This document shows positions 16,114-24,428 of a stretch of 64,000 nt of DNA, piece after piece. The stretch is from Alphaproteobacteria bacterium. Its GTDB lineage: Bacteria; Pseudomonadota; Alphaproteobacteria; Caulobacterales; Maricaulaceae. The translations under genes and the position numbers were made by a program. The notes beneath the pieces were generated by a model. That model had not been told where the DNA came from and did not search any database. It saw only the letters and a program-made list of their open reading frames with translations. The stretch spans positions 1 through 64,000 of the forward strand of contig WGNH01000003.1 in NCBI GenBank assembly GCA_016124665.1. The letters run 5' to 3'. Each line of letters begins with the position of its first letter. Position 1 is the stretch's first letter.

Positions 16114-17561
16114 GCCGTTTCCTTGAGACTCTGGAATGCGGCAAGGGCACGTTCTCTTGCCGCCTTATGATCAATGATGGGTGCGGGATAGGTCTTTCCA
16201 AGCTCGATCCCGGCCTCTTTCAGAATGAGAGGGCCGGCATTCCAGGGCTGGTTGAGATATTTGCCCGGCAGGCGGGCCAGTTCCGGCACCCATTTGCGGA
16301 TATAATCGCCGTCAGGATCGAATTTCTCCCCCTGGGTAACCGGATTGAAAATCCGGAAATAGGGGGCAGCATCCGCTCCGGAACCGGCGACCCATTGCCA
16401 GCTCGCGGAATTATTCGCGAGATCCGCATCAACGAGCGTATCCCAGAACCATTTTTCGCCTTCACGCCAGTCGATCATCAAGTGTTTGATGAGGAAGGAG
16501 GCGGTGATCATGCGGACGCGATTGTGCATCCAGCCTGTCGCCCAGAGCTCGCGCATGCCGGCATCGACCATGGGATATCCGGTCTGGCCACGTTGCCATG
16601 CCGTCAATGCAGCGGAATCCTCGCGCCAGGGAAATCTGTCAAATTTTGCTTGGTAATTGGCTTCAGGCAGGTCCGGGAAATTGAAGAGCAGGCTGTAGGC
16701 AAACTCCCGCCAGCCGAGCTCGCTGAGGAATTTTTCGGCATTCCTGTCACCGATGTCCTCGCGAGCGCTTTCGATCGCGCTGACGATCTGGCGTGGACTG
16801 ACTTCACCGAAATGCAGGTGCGGTGACAGGCCCGACGTATAGGGCTTGTCCGGCCGGTCGCGTCCGCCGGCATACTGCCTTGCACCACTGGCCAAGAAAT
16901 CTTCCAGGCGTTTCCGGGCGCCTGCTTCTCCCGGGGTCCAGACGGTATTGAAACCTTCGGCCCAATCCGGGTTGCGCGGCAGCAGATTCCAGCTTTTCAG
17001 AGGATCGCCCGCCGGCCATTCTGCCGGGGAAGGCAAGTGTTCGGGGGCTTTGAGAGGATAGCCCGGGTCGAGTTCGGAGCGGATGTTGCGCCAGAAGGGG
17101 GAAAACACCCGGAAGGGATCACCGGACTTGTTTCTTACGCTCCAGGGCTCAGCCAGCAGCGATGCATTGAATGACTTCACCTCCAGTCCGCTGCTGCTCA
17201 ATTCCGCCTTGATGGATTTGTCACGCTCGCAATTGAAAGGTTCATAGCAGCGATTCCAGAAGACGGCGGTTGCGCCCGTCTCTCCGATCAATGCCTTCAG
17301 GACAGCGCCGGCTGGCCCGCGCCGCAACAATAGACGGCCGCCGATCGCTTCCAGAGCCCCGGACAGTGCGGCCAGACTGTGATGCAGCCACCAGCGGCTG
17401 GCGCCGCCGCGTCTCCATTGCCCGGGGGTTTTCTCGTCGAGAATAAAGAGTGGTAATACGGCTTGGCCGGTCTGTCGGGCCGCCTCCAGAGCAGGATTGT
17501 CCGATAGCCGCAGATCCTGACGGAACCAGACAATGACAGGGGCACGGGGGGAGGAGGACAA
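16110..17561 (-). CDS. phrA: Deoxyribodipyrimidine (CPD) photolyase
   Basis: A light-driven flavoenzyme that splits cyclobutane pyrimidine dimers. 483 residues: N-terminal antenna domain from VIVWFRQDLRLSDNPAL, and C-terminal FAD domain with WMHNRVRMITASFLIKHL and the FADH-binding DADLANNSASWQWVAGSG. The start is TTG 17561, the only usable in-frame start giving a complete N-terminus, so initiation may be weak. It is first in an operon with the FAD oxidoreductase, DUF1365 and cfa, preceded by a candidate RpoE promoter at 17593-17622. Rhodobacter phrA is a known RpoE target. Confidence 0.95.
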   Translation of the reverse strand: MSSSPRAPVIVWFRQDLRLSDNPALEAARQTGQAVLPLFILDEKTPGQWRRGGASRWWLHHSLAALSGALEAIGGRLLLRRGPAGAVLKALIGETGATAVFWNRCYEPFNCERDKSIKAELSSSGLEVKSFNASLLAEPWSVRNKSGDPFRVFSPFWRNIRSELDPGYPLKAPEHLPSPAEWPAGDPLKSWNLLPRNPDWAEGFNTVWTPGEAGARKRLEDFLASGARQYAGGRDRPDKPYTSGLSPHLHFGEVSPRQIVSAIESAREDIGDRNAEKFLSELGWREFAYSLLFNFPDLPEANYQAKFDRFPWREDSAALTAWQRGQTGYPMVDAGMRELWATGWMHNRVRMITASFLIKHLMIDWREGEKWFWDTLVDADLANNSASWQWVAGSGADAAPYFRIFNPVTQGEKFDPDGDYIRKWVPELARLPGKYLNQPWNAGPLILKEAGIELGKTYPAPIIDHKAARERALAAFQSLKETA

Positions 17562-17592
17562 AACTTCAGCGGCCTTCTATTCTTTTCTCCCA

Positions 17593-17622
17593 TAACTACG
17601 TAAGCAGATAAGAAGCGGATCA
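17593..17622 (-). promoter_or_regulatory. Candidate RpoE (singlet-oxygen ECF) promoter before the phr operon
   Basis: On the minus strand: TGATCC (17622-17617), an 18-base spacer, then TAGTTA (17598-17593). The -35 and spacer are identical to those of the element at 9852-9880 before the ChrR-like gene. A start about 7 bases on would give a leader of about 25 bases before the TTG at 17561. Confidence 0.58.
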
Positions 17623-17658
17623 GTTGCATCCGCACCGCAGATTGCAGGAAGTCAGATC

Positions 17659-18513
17659 ATGGCGAATAGCCAACCGAATGCTGTTATCGAGGTGCCGCGT
17701 CCGAATGCGGCCCCGATCCAGATTTCTAATGCCAAGAAGCTGGTCCTGCTGGCCGGGCCCTGTGCGCTGGAAAGCCGCGATCATGCGCTGGATGTCTCCG
17801 GTCAGTTGAAGGAAATTGCGGACCGTCTCGGTATCGGCCTTGTCTACAAGACGTCTTTCGATAAGGCGAACCGTACCAGCATTTCCAGCGCCCGCGGCAT
17901 CGGGCTTGAAGCCGCGCTTCCGATTTTCCAGGAAATCCGGGAAACGACCGGCCTGCCGGTGCTGACCGATGTTCATACAGCGGAACAATGCGCGCTCGCA
18001 GCGCAGGCGGTGGATGTCCTGCAAATTCCGGCCTTTCTGTGCCGGCAGACCGATCTGCTGATCGCCGCGGCCAGAACCGGAAAGGTAATCAACGTCAAGA
18101 AGGGCCAATTCCTGGCCCCGTGGGACATGAAGAATGTCATTGCCAAGGTTACAGAGGCCGGTAATCCCAATGTCATGGCGTGCGAACGCGGTGTGAGCTT
18201 TGGCTATAATACTCTCGTTTCCGATATGCGCGCGCTTCCGGTGCTGGCCGATATCGGCTGTCCGGTGGTGTTCGATGCGACCCACTCCGTCCAACAACCG
18301 GGCGGGCAGGGCGGCACGAGTGGCGGTCAACGCGAGTTTGTGCCGGTACTGGCGCGCGCGGCAGTTTCGATCGGCGTCGCAGCGGTCTTCATGGAAACCC
18401 ATCCCGACCCGGACAATGCGCCATCCGACGGTCCCAACATGGTGCCGTTGAGCCAGTTTGAGGATATGGTCTCGCGTTTGCTTGAATATGACCAGTTGAC
18501 CAAGGGCTGGTAG
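17659..18513 (+). CDS. kdsA: 3-deoxy-8-phosphooctulonate (KDO-8-phosphate) synthase
   Basis: Condenses phosphoenolpyruvate with arabinose-5-phosphate to KDO-8-phosphate for the LPS inner core. 284 residues, normal length. Signatures are LAGPCALES (PEP binding), [23 protein letters not shown] and the metal-binding [18 protein letters not shown] with [11 protein letters not shown]. Start ATG 17659 is preceded by AGGAAG. hldE follows after 29 bases, so both LPS-core genes are probably one unit. Confidence 0.97.
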   Translation: MANSQPNAVIEVPRPNAAPIQISNAKKLVLLAGPCALESRDHALDVSGQLKEIADRLGIGLVYKTSFDKANRTSISSARGIGLEAALPIFQEIRETTGLPVLTDVHTAEQCALAAQAVDVLQIPAFLCRQTDLLIAAARTGKVINVKKGQFLAPWDMKNVIAKVTEAGNPNVMACERGVSFGYNTLVSDMRALPVLADIGCPVVFDATHSVQQPGGQGGTSGGQREFVPVLARAAVSIGVAAVFMETHPDPDNAPSDGPNMVPLSQFEDMVSRLLEYDQLTKGW

Positions 18514-18542
18514 TTCAGCGCGGGCATTCAGGCGGGGACAAA

Positions 18543-20006
18543 ATGGATATCACGACACTCTCCGGCATTCTGGAGCAGGCCAAGGGATTGCGGGTCCTTT
18601 GTGTCGGCGATGTGGTGCTGGATCGTTTTGTGTATGGCGCGACGCATCGCGTTTCCCGTGAGGCACCGGTGCCTGTGCTGGACGAAAACGCCGTTGAACT
18701 GATGCTGGGCGGTGCCGGTAATGTGATCCGAAATCTGCGGGCGCTCGGCGCTGACGCGACGCTGGTCAGCGTGGTCGGTGATGATGCGGAGGGCCGGGAT
18801 GTGGCTGAACGGCTGCATACGGAGGGCGCGGGCAATTCGATCGTGATTGCAGCGGACCGTCCGACACCGGTCAAGACGCGCTTTGTTTCCAATGGTCATC
18901 AGATGCTGTGTGTCGACCGCAATCCGAAATCCGGACTCTCGGACACAATAGCGACGGCGCTGCTGGAGAAAATCCGGCTGGAAATAGCATCAGCAGACAT
19001 TGTCATTCTCTCCGATTATGGGCGCGGTGTGGTTTCACCGGCGATCAGTAATGGCTTGATGCGGCTGGCACGCGAAGCCGGAAAGCGCGTTTGTGTCGAT
19101 CCCCGCGGGCGGGATTTTTCCCGCTATAATGGAGCTTTCCTGATCAAGCCGAATGCGCTGGAATTGTTTGAAGAATGCGGCATCGATCCGGCAGATGACG
19201 AGTCGACAGCCGCCGGGCTGGAGACCGTCTATGGCGGGCTTGATGATGTCAGCCATTTGATTGTGACGCGCGGCTCGAGAGGAATGAGCCTTTATGGCGA
19301 GCGCGGGGTCATGCATGTGCGGGCCCAACCGCGCCAAGTCTATGATGTCTCAGGGGCCGGTGACACAGCGATTTCCATGCTGGCGATCGCTCTGGCCGCC
19401 GGCGCTGATCTGCGGTCGGCCATGGAAGCGGCGGTTCATGCATCGGGTGAAGTGGTCACCAAGGTCGGAACCGCCACGGTTTCCCCGGATGATCTGCTCA
19501 TCGCTGCCAATGCCGGACGCCACAAGACGGGACATGATTCCCTTGCCCAGCTCGTGGAAACTGTCGCCCGCTGGCGCGCACATGGCCTGAAAGTCGGTCT
19601 GACCAATGGCTGTTTTGATATCCTGCATGCCGGGCATGTCAGCTATCTGGAAAAAGCGCGTGCGCATTGTGACCGTCTTATCATCGGTCTGAATTCGGAT
19701 GCCTCGGTGCGCCGTCTCAAGGGTGAAGGCCGTCCGGTCAATCATGCAGACGCCAGGGCCAGTGTTCTGTCGGCGCTTGCCGCTGTGGACCAGATTGTTG
19801 TTTTTGATGAAGATACACCCTCCGGCCTGATCGAGGCGCTGCGTCCGGACGTGTATCTGAAAGGCGCGGACTATACGGTCGAGGACCTGTTGCCGCTCGG
19901 CGGGTCAATCGTCAGATCCTATGGCGGGGAAATCCGACTAATTCCCCTGGTTGAAGGTCAATCCACCACAGGCCTGTTGCAAAAACTCGCCGATCAACAA
20001 TCCTAA
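18543..20006 (+). CDS. hldE: Bifunctional heptose-7-phosphate kinase / heptose-1-phosphate adenylyltransferase
   Basis: Supplies ADP-heptose for the LPS inner core. At 487 residues it has both halves: an N-terminal ribokinase-type kinase (about 1-320, with GGAGNVIRNLRALG and the catalytic GAGDT loop in YDVSGAGDTAIS) and a C-terminal nucleotidyltransferase with FDILHAGHVSYL (H362-x-x-H365). The phosphatase GmhB and isomerase GmhA are not in the window. Its stop overlaps the convergent DUF3089 stop by four bases (CTAA). Confidence 0.96.
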   Translation: MDITTLSGILEQAKGLRVLCVGDVVLDRFVYGATHRVSREAPVPVLDENAVELMLGGAGNVIRNLRALGADATLVSVVGDDAEGRDVAERLHTEGAGNSIVIAADRPTPVKTRFVSNGHQMLCVDRNPKSGLSDTIATALLEKIRLEIASADIVILSDYGRGVVSPAISNGLMRLAREAGKRVCVDPRGRDFSRYNGAFLIKPNALELFEECGIDPADDESTAAGLETVYGGLDDVSHLIVTRGSRGMSLYGERGVMHVRAQPRQVYDVSGAGDTAISMLAIALAAGADLRSAMEAAVHASGEVVTKVGTATVSPDDLLIAANAGRHKTGHDSLAQLVETVARWRAHGLKVGLTNGCFDILHAGHVSYLEKARAHCDRLIIGLNSDASVRRLKGEGRPVNHADARASVLSALAAVDQIVVFDEDTPSGLIEALRPDVYLKGADYTVEDLLPLGGSIVRSYGGEIRLIPLVEGQSTTGLLQKLADQQS

Positions 20007-21220
20007 TTTCCGTCCGCCCGGTCAGGAATCGGTATCACGGGTGCATCCTCGATTTCCTCGGGTTGACCCATTGGCGGCGCCTGCATGTTCTCGTCAGTAT
20101 AGACCGGCATGAAGGCTGCCGCGCGCCGCCCGGCATCGGTGCGCAAATCCTCGTAGAATAGATTGAAGGGCGGGAGCCGGAAATGCTCGGCCAGCCGGCG
20201 TGGGCGGTAGAGTGACCGGGACCGCGGCAATTCTGTCATCAGCACACCGTCAATGCATTGGGCGCCGGTTTGTGCCGGCAGGGCTGCCGGGGAGGCGCCT
20301 TCGCGGAAACCGGAGGCTTGCGCGCCACCACGATGGAGGCGGGCGGGAGCGTAATCGGTTGTTCGCGCACCCAGAATGGGATTGACGCACAACAGGCCGC
20401 GTCCTTCGACCCGCGCCAGCGCGCCGCCCGATGCCCATGTCATGGTCCGTTCCGTCAGATACCGAATCCGGTTCTCATTCTCCGACACAGCCGAAACATA
20501 GCTGTAAACACAGCGGAAATCGGATGGGGTTTCGCACGCTGAAATGTCCGCCAGCTGGTCCTGTAGCAAATCGAGCGGCAGCGGGTGCTCAAGGATGTAG
20601 GCGGCAATCAATCGCCGGCGCAAATCAGGTCGCGGTGCCACATCTTCGGTCAGGACGGCGAGACTGTGCAATCCGCCCTGGCCCACACCGACAATCAGGA
20701 ATGGCGTGTCATCCCCGATCAGTTCCAGAAAAGTCACGAATGCATTGCGGACGTCGGCAGAGGCCGTCAGGCGGGCAGCAACGCCGTCCTCTCGGAGGTT
20801 CATGAAGGTGTAGAGCGCAGCCTGACGATAGCGGGGCGCATAAATTGCTCCGGCATTTGCAAACGGCGCTGCAAAATTGGGCAATTGTTCCTCGATCACC
20901 AGATTGGCCGGTTCCTCTGCGTCGATGGCGGCATTCCAGTCTGATCCGCCAGGGTAGGTCGTGCCATGCACAAAGAAAACAGCCGCTTGCCCGGTCTGAG
21001 CGGCCGGGCGGGCATACCAGGCGGCATTGCCGGAATAATCCGGCGCGTCCGGCCGGATATAGGTCTGATAGGGTTCGCCGGGATCAAGCAGGGACTGATA
21101 GATCTGGTCTCGTAATATCCAGGCGGCCAATGCGATCAAGAGCAGGAAACCGATGGCTGTCACGGTGATCACCCACAGGGCAATGCGGGTTCGGGATACG
21201 GATTGCCAGATTTTGAGCAT
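20003..21220 (-). CDS. Membrane-anchored DUF3089 alpha/beta-hydrolase-like protein
   Basis: A 405-residue protein with one N-terminal transmembrane segment (about 13-34, WVITVTAIGFLLLIALAAWI) and an extracytoplasmic DUF3089 domain. Family features are DYSGNAAWYARP, VFFVHGTTYPGGSDWNA and LIVGVGQGGLH, a G-x-G-x-G nucleophile-elbow position where the usual Ser is not present (GQG). The substrate is unknown and activity is doubtful without a nucleophilic Ser at that spot. The C-terminus is Pro- and acid-rich. It is divergent from the DUF502 gene. Confidence 0.83.
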   Translation of the reverse strand: MLKIWQSVSRTRIALWVITVTAIGFLLLIALAAWILRDQIYQSLLDPGEPYQTYIRPDAPDYSGNAAWYARPAAQTGQAAVFFVHGTTYPGGSDWNAAIDAEEPANLVIEEQLPNFAAPFANAGAIYAPRYRQAALYTFMNLREDGVAARLTASADVRNAFVTFLELIGDDTPFLIVGVGQGGLHSLAVLTEDVAPRPDLRRRLIAAYILEHPLPLDLLQDQLADISACETPSDFRCVYSYVSAVSENENRIRYLTERTMTWASGGALARVEGRGLLCVNPILGARTTDYAPARLHRGGAQASGFREGASPAALPAQTGAQCIDGVLMTELPRSRSLYRPRRLAEHFRLPPFNLFYEDLRTDAGRRAAAFMPVYTDENMQAPPMGQPEEIEDAPVIPIPDRADGN

Positions 21221-21336
21221 GCCTGACCCTGAACTTTCTTGCGTGTTGGCGTTGATCCGCCAGAAGCGTAGTGTTGCCGAGTTCGGCGGAGAATCAACCG
21301 GATTGGCTGTCTGAAATACCGGAAAGGAGGTCAGGC

Positions 21337-22005
21337 GTGTTTCGCTGGCTGAGAAACAGTTTGCTTACGGGTATTGTCGTCGCTTTGCCGGTGACCGTAA
21401 CCGTTTGGCTAATATACACTTTTGTGACTTTCGTTGATCAGGTTATCAAGCCGCTCATCCCGGCCCAGTATAATCCTGAAAGCTATCTGCCATTTGCCTT
21501 GCCCGGCCTGGGTGTGGTCGTGGCTGTGGTGGGATTGACGCTTCTCGGTGCGCTGGCGGCAAATTTCTTCGGCCGGACACTGATCGGCATGGGCGAACGC
21601 TTGCTGAATTCGGTGCCACTTGTCCGGAATGTCTATGGGGCCGTTAAACAGATCGCCGAGACCGTGTTTTCCAGCCGCCAGCAATCCTTTCAGGAAGTTG
21701 TTCTGGTCGAATTTCCGACCAAGGGCTCCTATGCGGTCGGATTTGTGACCGCAGCTGCACAAGGCGAAATCAGGGATGATGTCGGTGAGGATGCAATCGG
21801 CATTTTTGTCCCGACCACACCGAATCCGACCTCGGGCTTTCTGCTCTACACACCGCGTGAACGGGTGATGCCGCTGGAAATGTCGGTGGAAGAGGCCGCC
21901 AAGATGATTATCTCCTTCGGTCTGGTGACGCCCGAGGGGCTGGCGCGCGCCGATGTCCCCGAGCATATCAAGGAAAAAGCGGCACAGCTGGACAAGAAAA
22001 GCTAG
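21337..22005 (+). CDS. DUF502 family membrane protein
   Basis: A 222-residue protein with two transmembrane segments, LLTGIVVALPVTVTVWLIYTF (about 8-28) and LGVVVAVVGLTLLGALAANFF (about 55-75), followed by a soluble domain with LLNSVPLVRNVYGAVKQIAETVF and the conserved GIFVPTTPNPTSGFLLY. The function is unknown. The start is GTG 21337, decided by a perfect AGGAGG at 21325-21330 with 6-base spacing; the longer GTG start at 21271 has no such site. The stop overlaps recG's stop (CTAG). Confidence 0.92.
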   Translation: MFRWLRNSLLTGIVVALPVTVTVWLIYTFVTFVDQVIKPLIPAQYNPESYLPFALPGLGVVVAVVGLTLLGALAANFFGRTLIGMGERLLNSVPLVRNVYGAVKQIAETVFSSRQQSFQEVVLVEFPTKGSYAVGFVTAAAQGEIRDDVGEDAIGIFVPTTPNPTSGFLLYTPRERVMPLEMSVEEAAKMIISFGLVTPEGLARADVPEHIKEKAAQLDKKS

Positions 22006-24089
22006 CCGGATTCAATCAGCCGGATGCCTTCATCCTGTTCAAACAGATAGAGCAGTATCCGCCGGGCTTCGGCGTAGCGCCCCTTGAAATCCGGATCTTC
22101 GTAAACGGCTTTCTTTGCCGCTTCGTTTGCGAGCGGTATCAGGTCCAGATGCGCTTCGATATCAACGAGCCGGTATTCCGGCAGCCCGCTCTGGCGTACG
22201 CCCAGCGGATCGCCGGCTCCCCGGAGTTTCCAGTCTTCCTCGGCAATGACAAAGCCATTATCTGTCTGCTTCATGATATCGAGGCGCTTCCGGGCAATCT
22301 CGCCCAGCGGTGCCTGATAGAGCAGGAGGCAGGTTGATGCCTTGTCTGACCGCCCGACGCGGCCGCGCAGCTGATGCAACTGGGCGAGACCAAATCGCTC
22401 CGCATGCTCGATGATCATGATGGTTGCATCCGGCGCGTCTATCCCGACTTCGATGACGGTTGTCGCCACAAGGATGTCGATTTCGCCATTGCGGAACCGT
22501 ATGGCTTCGGCGTCCTTGTCCGCAGCCTTCATGCGCCCATGGACGAGACCAACACGGTCCTCGCCATAAATTGCCGCAAGCTGCCGATAGCGATCTTCTG
22601 CAGCCGAGAGGTCGGAAAGGTCGGATTCCTCGACCAGCGGGCAGACCCAATAGACCCGTTCATTCCGCTGGATGGCGCGGCCAATGGCGTCAATCACGCT
22701 GTCGATCCGGTCCATGGAAATCGTGCGGGTATCCGGTGGTTGGCGGCCGGCAGGTTTTTCATCCAGTCTGGACATATCCATATGGCCGTAGACCGAAAGC
22801 GACAATGTTCGCGGAATGGGGGTTGCGGTCATCACCAGCAATTCCGGGCGGCGGCCCTTCGAGGAGAGTTTCAGCCGGTCGGAAACGCCAAAGCGATGCT
22901 GCTCATCGATTACCACAAGGCCGAGATTTGAAAACGTTACGCCCTCCTGAAACAGGGCATGCGTGCCGCACACGACATCGATTTCACCGCGTTCCAGACG
23001 GTCCAGGATCTCGCTTCGCCTTTTCCCCTTGTCGCGCCCTGTGAGAACCCCCACGGTCATGCCGGCTGGTTTCAGAAAGGTTTCGATATTCCGCGCCAGT
23101 TGCCGGGCAAGGATTTCAGTGGGCGCCATGATTGCGGTCTGCAATCCGGCTTCATACGCCCGCGCCGCTGCCAATGCGGCGACGAAGGTTTTCCCGGCCC
23201 CCACATCCCCGTGAAGCAATCGCATCATGCGGCGATCGGAGGCCATGTCGCCGGAGATTTCACCGAAAGAGCGCAGCTGTGCGTCTGTCGGCGTGAAGGG
23301 TGCTGCCGCCAGAACCTTGTCGACACTCTCATTATTGCCGATGACAGGCTGCCCGGCGCGGCGGCGCCGGCGTTGCGCGACGATCTGGAGCGCGAGTTGG
23401 CGGGCAAACAATTCGTCACAGGCCAGTCTCTGGCGCGCGGGATGTGCCGGATCGGTCTCTGCGATGTTTTCCGGATAATGGAGTATATGAAGGGCGTGAT
23501 GCCAGTCGGGCCAGTTCCGCTCGTGCAAGACCGATCCATCATGCCATTCAGGCAGATGCGGAAGGTTCTGCATGGCAGCACGGATGGCTTTGCGCAGGAC
23601 TTTCAGGCTGAGGCCTTGCGTCAGTGGATAGACGGTCTCCAGTCCGCCGAGCTCCATGGCTTCCGCTTCTGTCAGGACAAGATCAGGATGGGTAATCTGT
23701 TTTTCACTGCCGAATCTCTCGATTTTGCCAGAGACAATCCGCGTTTCACCTTCCGGCAGAAGGCGTCTGAGATAATCGATGCGGGGTTTGAAATAGACAA
23801 GGTGCAGAAATCCGGTCTCGTCGCTCATGCGGACCTTGTAGGGCGTAAACCGGTTTTTGGGCGGCTCGATATGACCTTCCACCTCGCACCTGATCGTGAC
23901 GATCTGACCTTCGGGCGCGTCTTCAATGGTGGGCCGCAAGCTGCGGTCAATGACCGAGACCGGTCGGAACAGGACAAGGTCGCGCACGCGGCTGCCGGCG
24001 ACTTTCTCAACCAGAGCCGCCAGTTTCGGCCCGAGGCCGGGCAGGGTGGTGACCTCCTTGAAGAGGGAAAAGAGAATCTCCGGACGCAT
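22002..24089 (-). CDS. recG: ATP-dependent DNA helicase RecG
   Basis: Remodels stalled replication forks and branch-migrates Holliday junctions. 695 residues: N-terminal wedge/OB domain (TTLPGLGPKLAALVEK, then EGQIVTIRCEVEG), Walker A GDVGAGKT, the DExH-type VIDEQHRFGV, and C-terminal helicase motifs with ATTVIEVGIDAPDA and [11 protein letters not shown]. Start ATG 24089 (MRPEILFSLFKEV) is the family start; the frame continues upstream to 24308 but that overlaps sdhE. Divergent from sdhE-mfd, a conserved alphaproteobacterial layout. Confidence 0.97.
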   Translation of the reverse strand: MRPEILFSLFKEVTTLPGLGPKLAALVEKVAGSRVRDLVLFRPVSVIDRSLRPTIEDAPEGQIVTIRCEVEGHIEPPKNRFTPYKVRMSDETGFLHLVYFKPRIDYLRRLLPEGETRIVSGKIERFGSEKQITHPDLVLTEAEAMELGGLETVYPLTQGLSLKVLRKAIRAAMQNLPHLPEWHDGSVLHERNWPDWHHALHILHYPENIAETDPAHPARQRLACDELFARQLALQIVAQRRRRRAGQPVIGNNESVDKVLAAAPFTPTDAQLRSFGEISGDMASDRRMMRLLHGDVGAGKTFVAALAAARAYEAGLQTAIMAPTEILARQLARNIETFLKPAGMTVGVLTGRDKGKRRSEILDRLERGEIDVVCGTHALFQEGVTFSNLGLVVIDEQHRFGVSDRLKLSSKGRRPELLVMTATPIPRTLSLSVYGHMDMSRLDEKPAGRQPPDTRTISMDRIDSVIDAIGRAIQRNERVYWVCPLVEESDLSDLSAAEDRYRQLAAIYGEDRVGLVHGRMKAADKDAEAIRFRNGEIDILVATTVIEVGIDAPDATIMIIEHAERFGLAQLHQLRGRVGRSDKASTCLLLYQAPLGEIARKRLDIMKQTDNGFVIAEEDWKLRGAGDPLGVRQSGLPEYRLVDIEAHLDLIPLANEAAKKAVYEDPDFKGRYAEARRILLYLFEQDEGIRLIESG

Positions 24090-24153
24090 GAAGTGCAGAT
24101 TGCGGCAGACTGGCGCTTCACGCCAGCGCCGGGTCAGCCTATATGGCCGACCC

Positions 24154-24426
24154 ATGTCAGAAACTGTTGAAACACGCCGCCGCCGTTTGCTCTTCCGCGC
24201 TGAACATCGCGGCTTCAAGGAAGCCGATCTGGTGATTGGCGGATTTGCACGTAAAAACCTGCCGGATATGGATGCCGCCGCGCTGGATGAGTTCGAAGCC
24301 CTGATCAATACGCCGGACCAGGACCTTTATGCCTGGATCGTCGGCCGTGAACAGGTGCCGGACGAATTCCGCGGTCCGGTCTTTGACGCACTCGCCGCCT
24401 CGGCTGTCGCTGTCAGCAAGCCCTGA
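24154..24426 (+). CDS. sdhE: Succinate dehydrogenase flavinylation factor SdhE
   Basis: A 90-residue FAD assembly factor that promotes covalent flavinylation of SdhA. The hallmark RGxxE motif is present as HRGFKEADLVIGGFA, followed by the small helical bundle with DLYAWIVGREQVP. Start ATG 24154 gives the standard length; the frame is open further upstream (from 23926) across the recG start. mfd begins 2 bases after its stop, so the two are coupled. Confidence 0.95.
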   Translation: MSETVETRRRRLLFRAEHRGFKEADLVIGGFARKNLPDMDAAALDEFEALINTPDQDLYAWIVGREQVPDEFRGPVFDALAASAVAVSKP

Positions 24427-24428
24427 GC

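Noticed and set aside
21253-21280. A third TGATCC as an RpoE promoter before the DUF502 gene
   Set aside because: No TA-starting -10 lies 17-18 bases downstream, and the hexamer is common by chance.
22959-24170. A 403-codon plus-strand frame opposite recG
   Set aside because: recG is secure on the other strand with all helicase motifs; the plus frame is a codon-position shadow.
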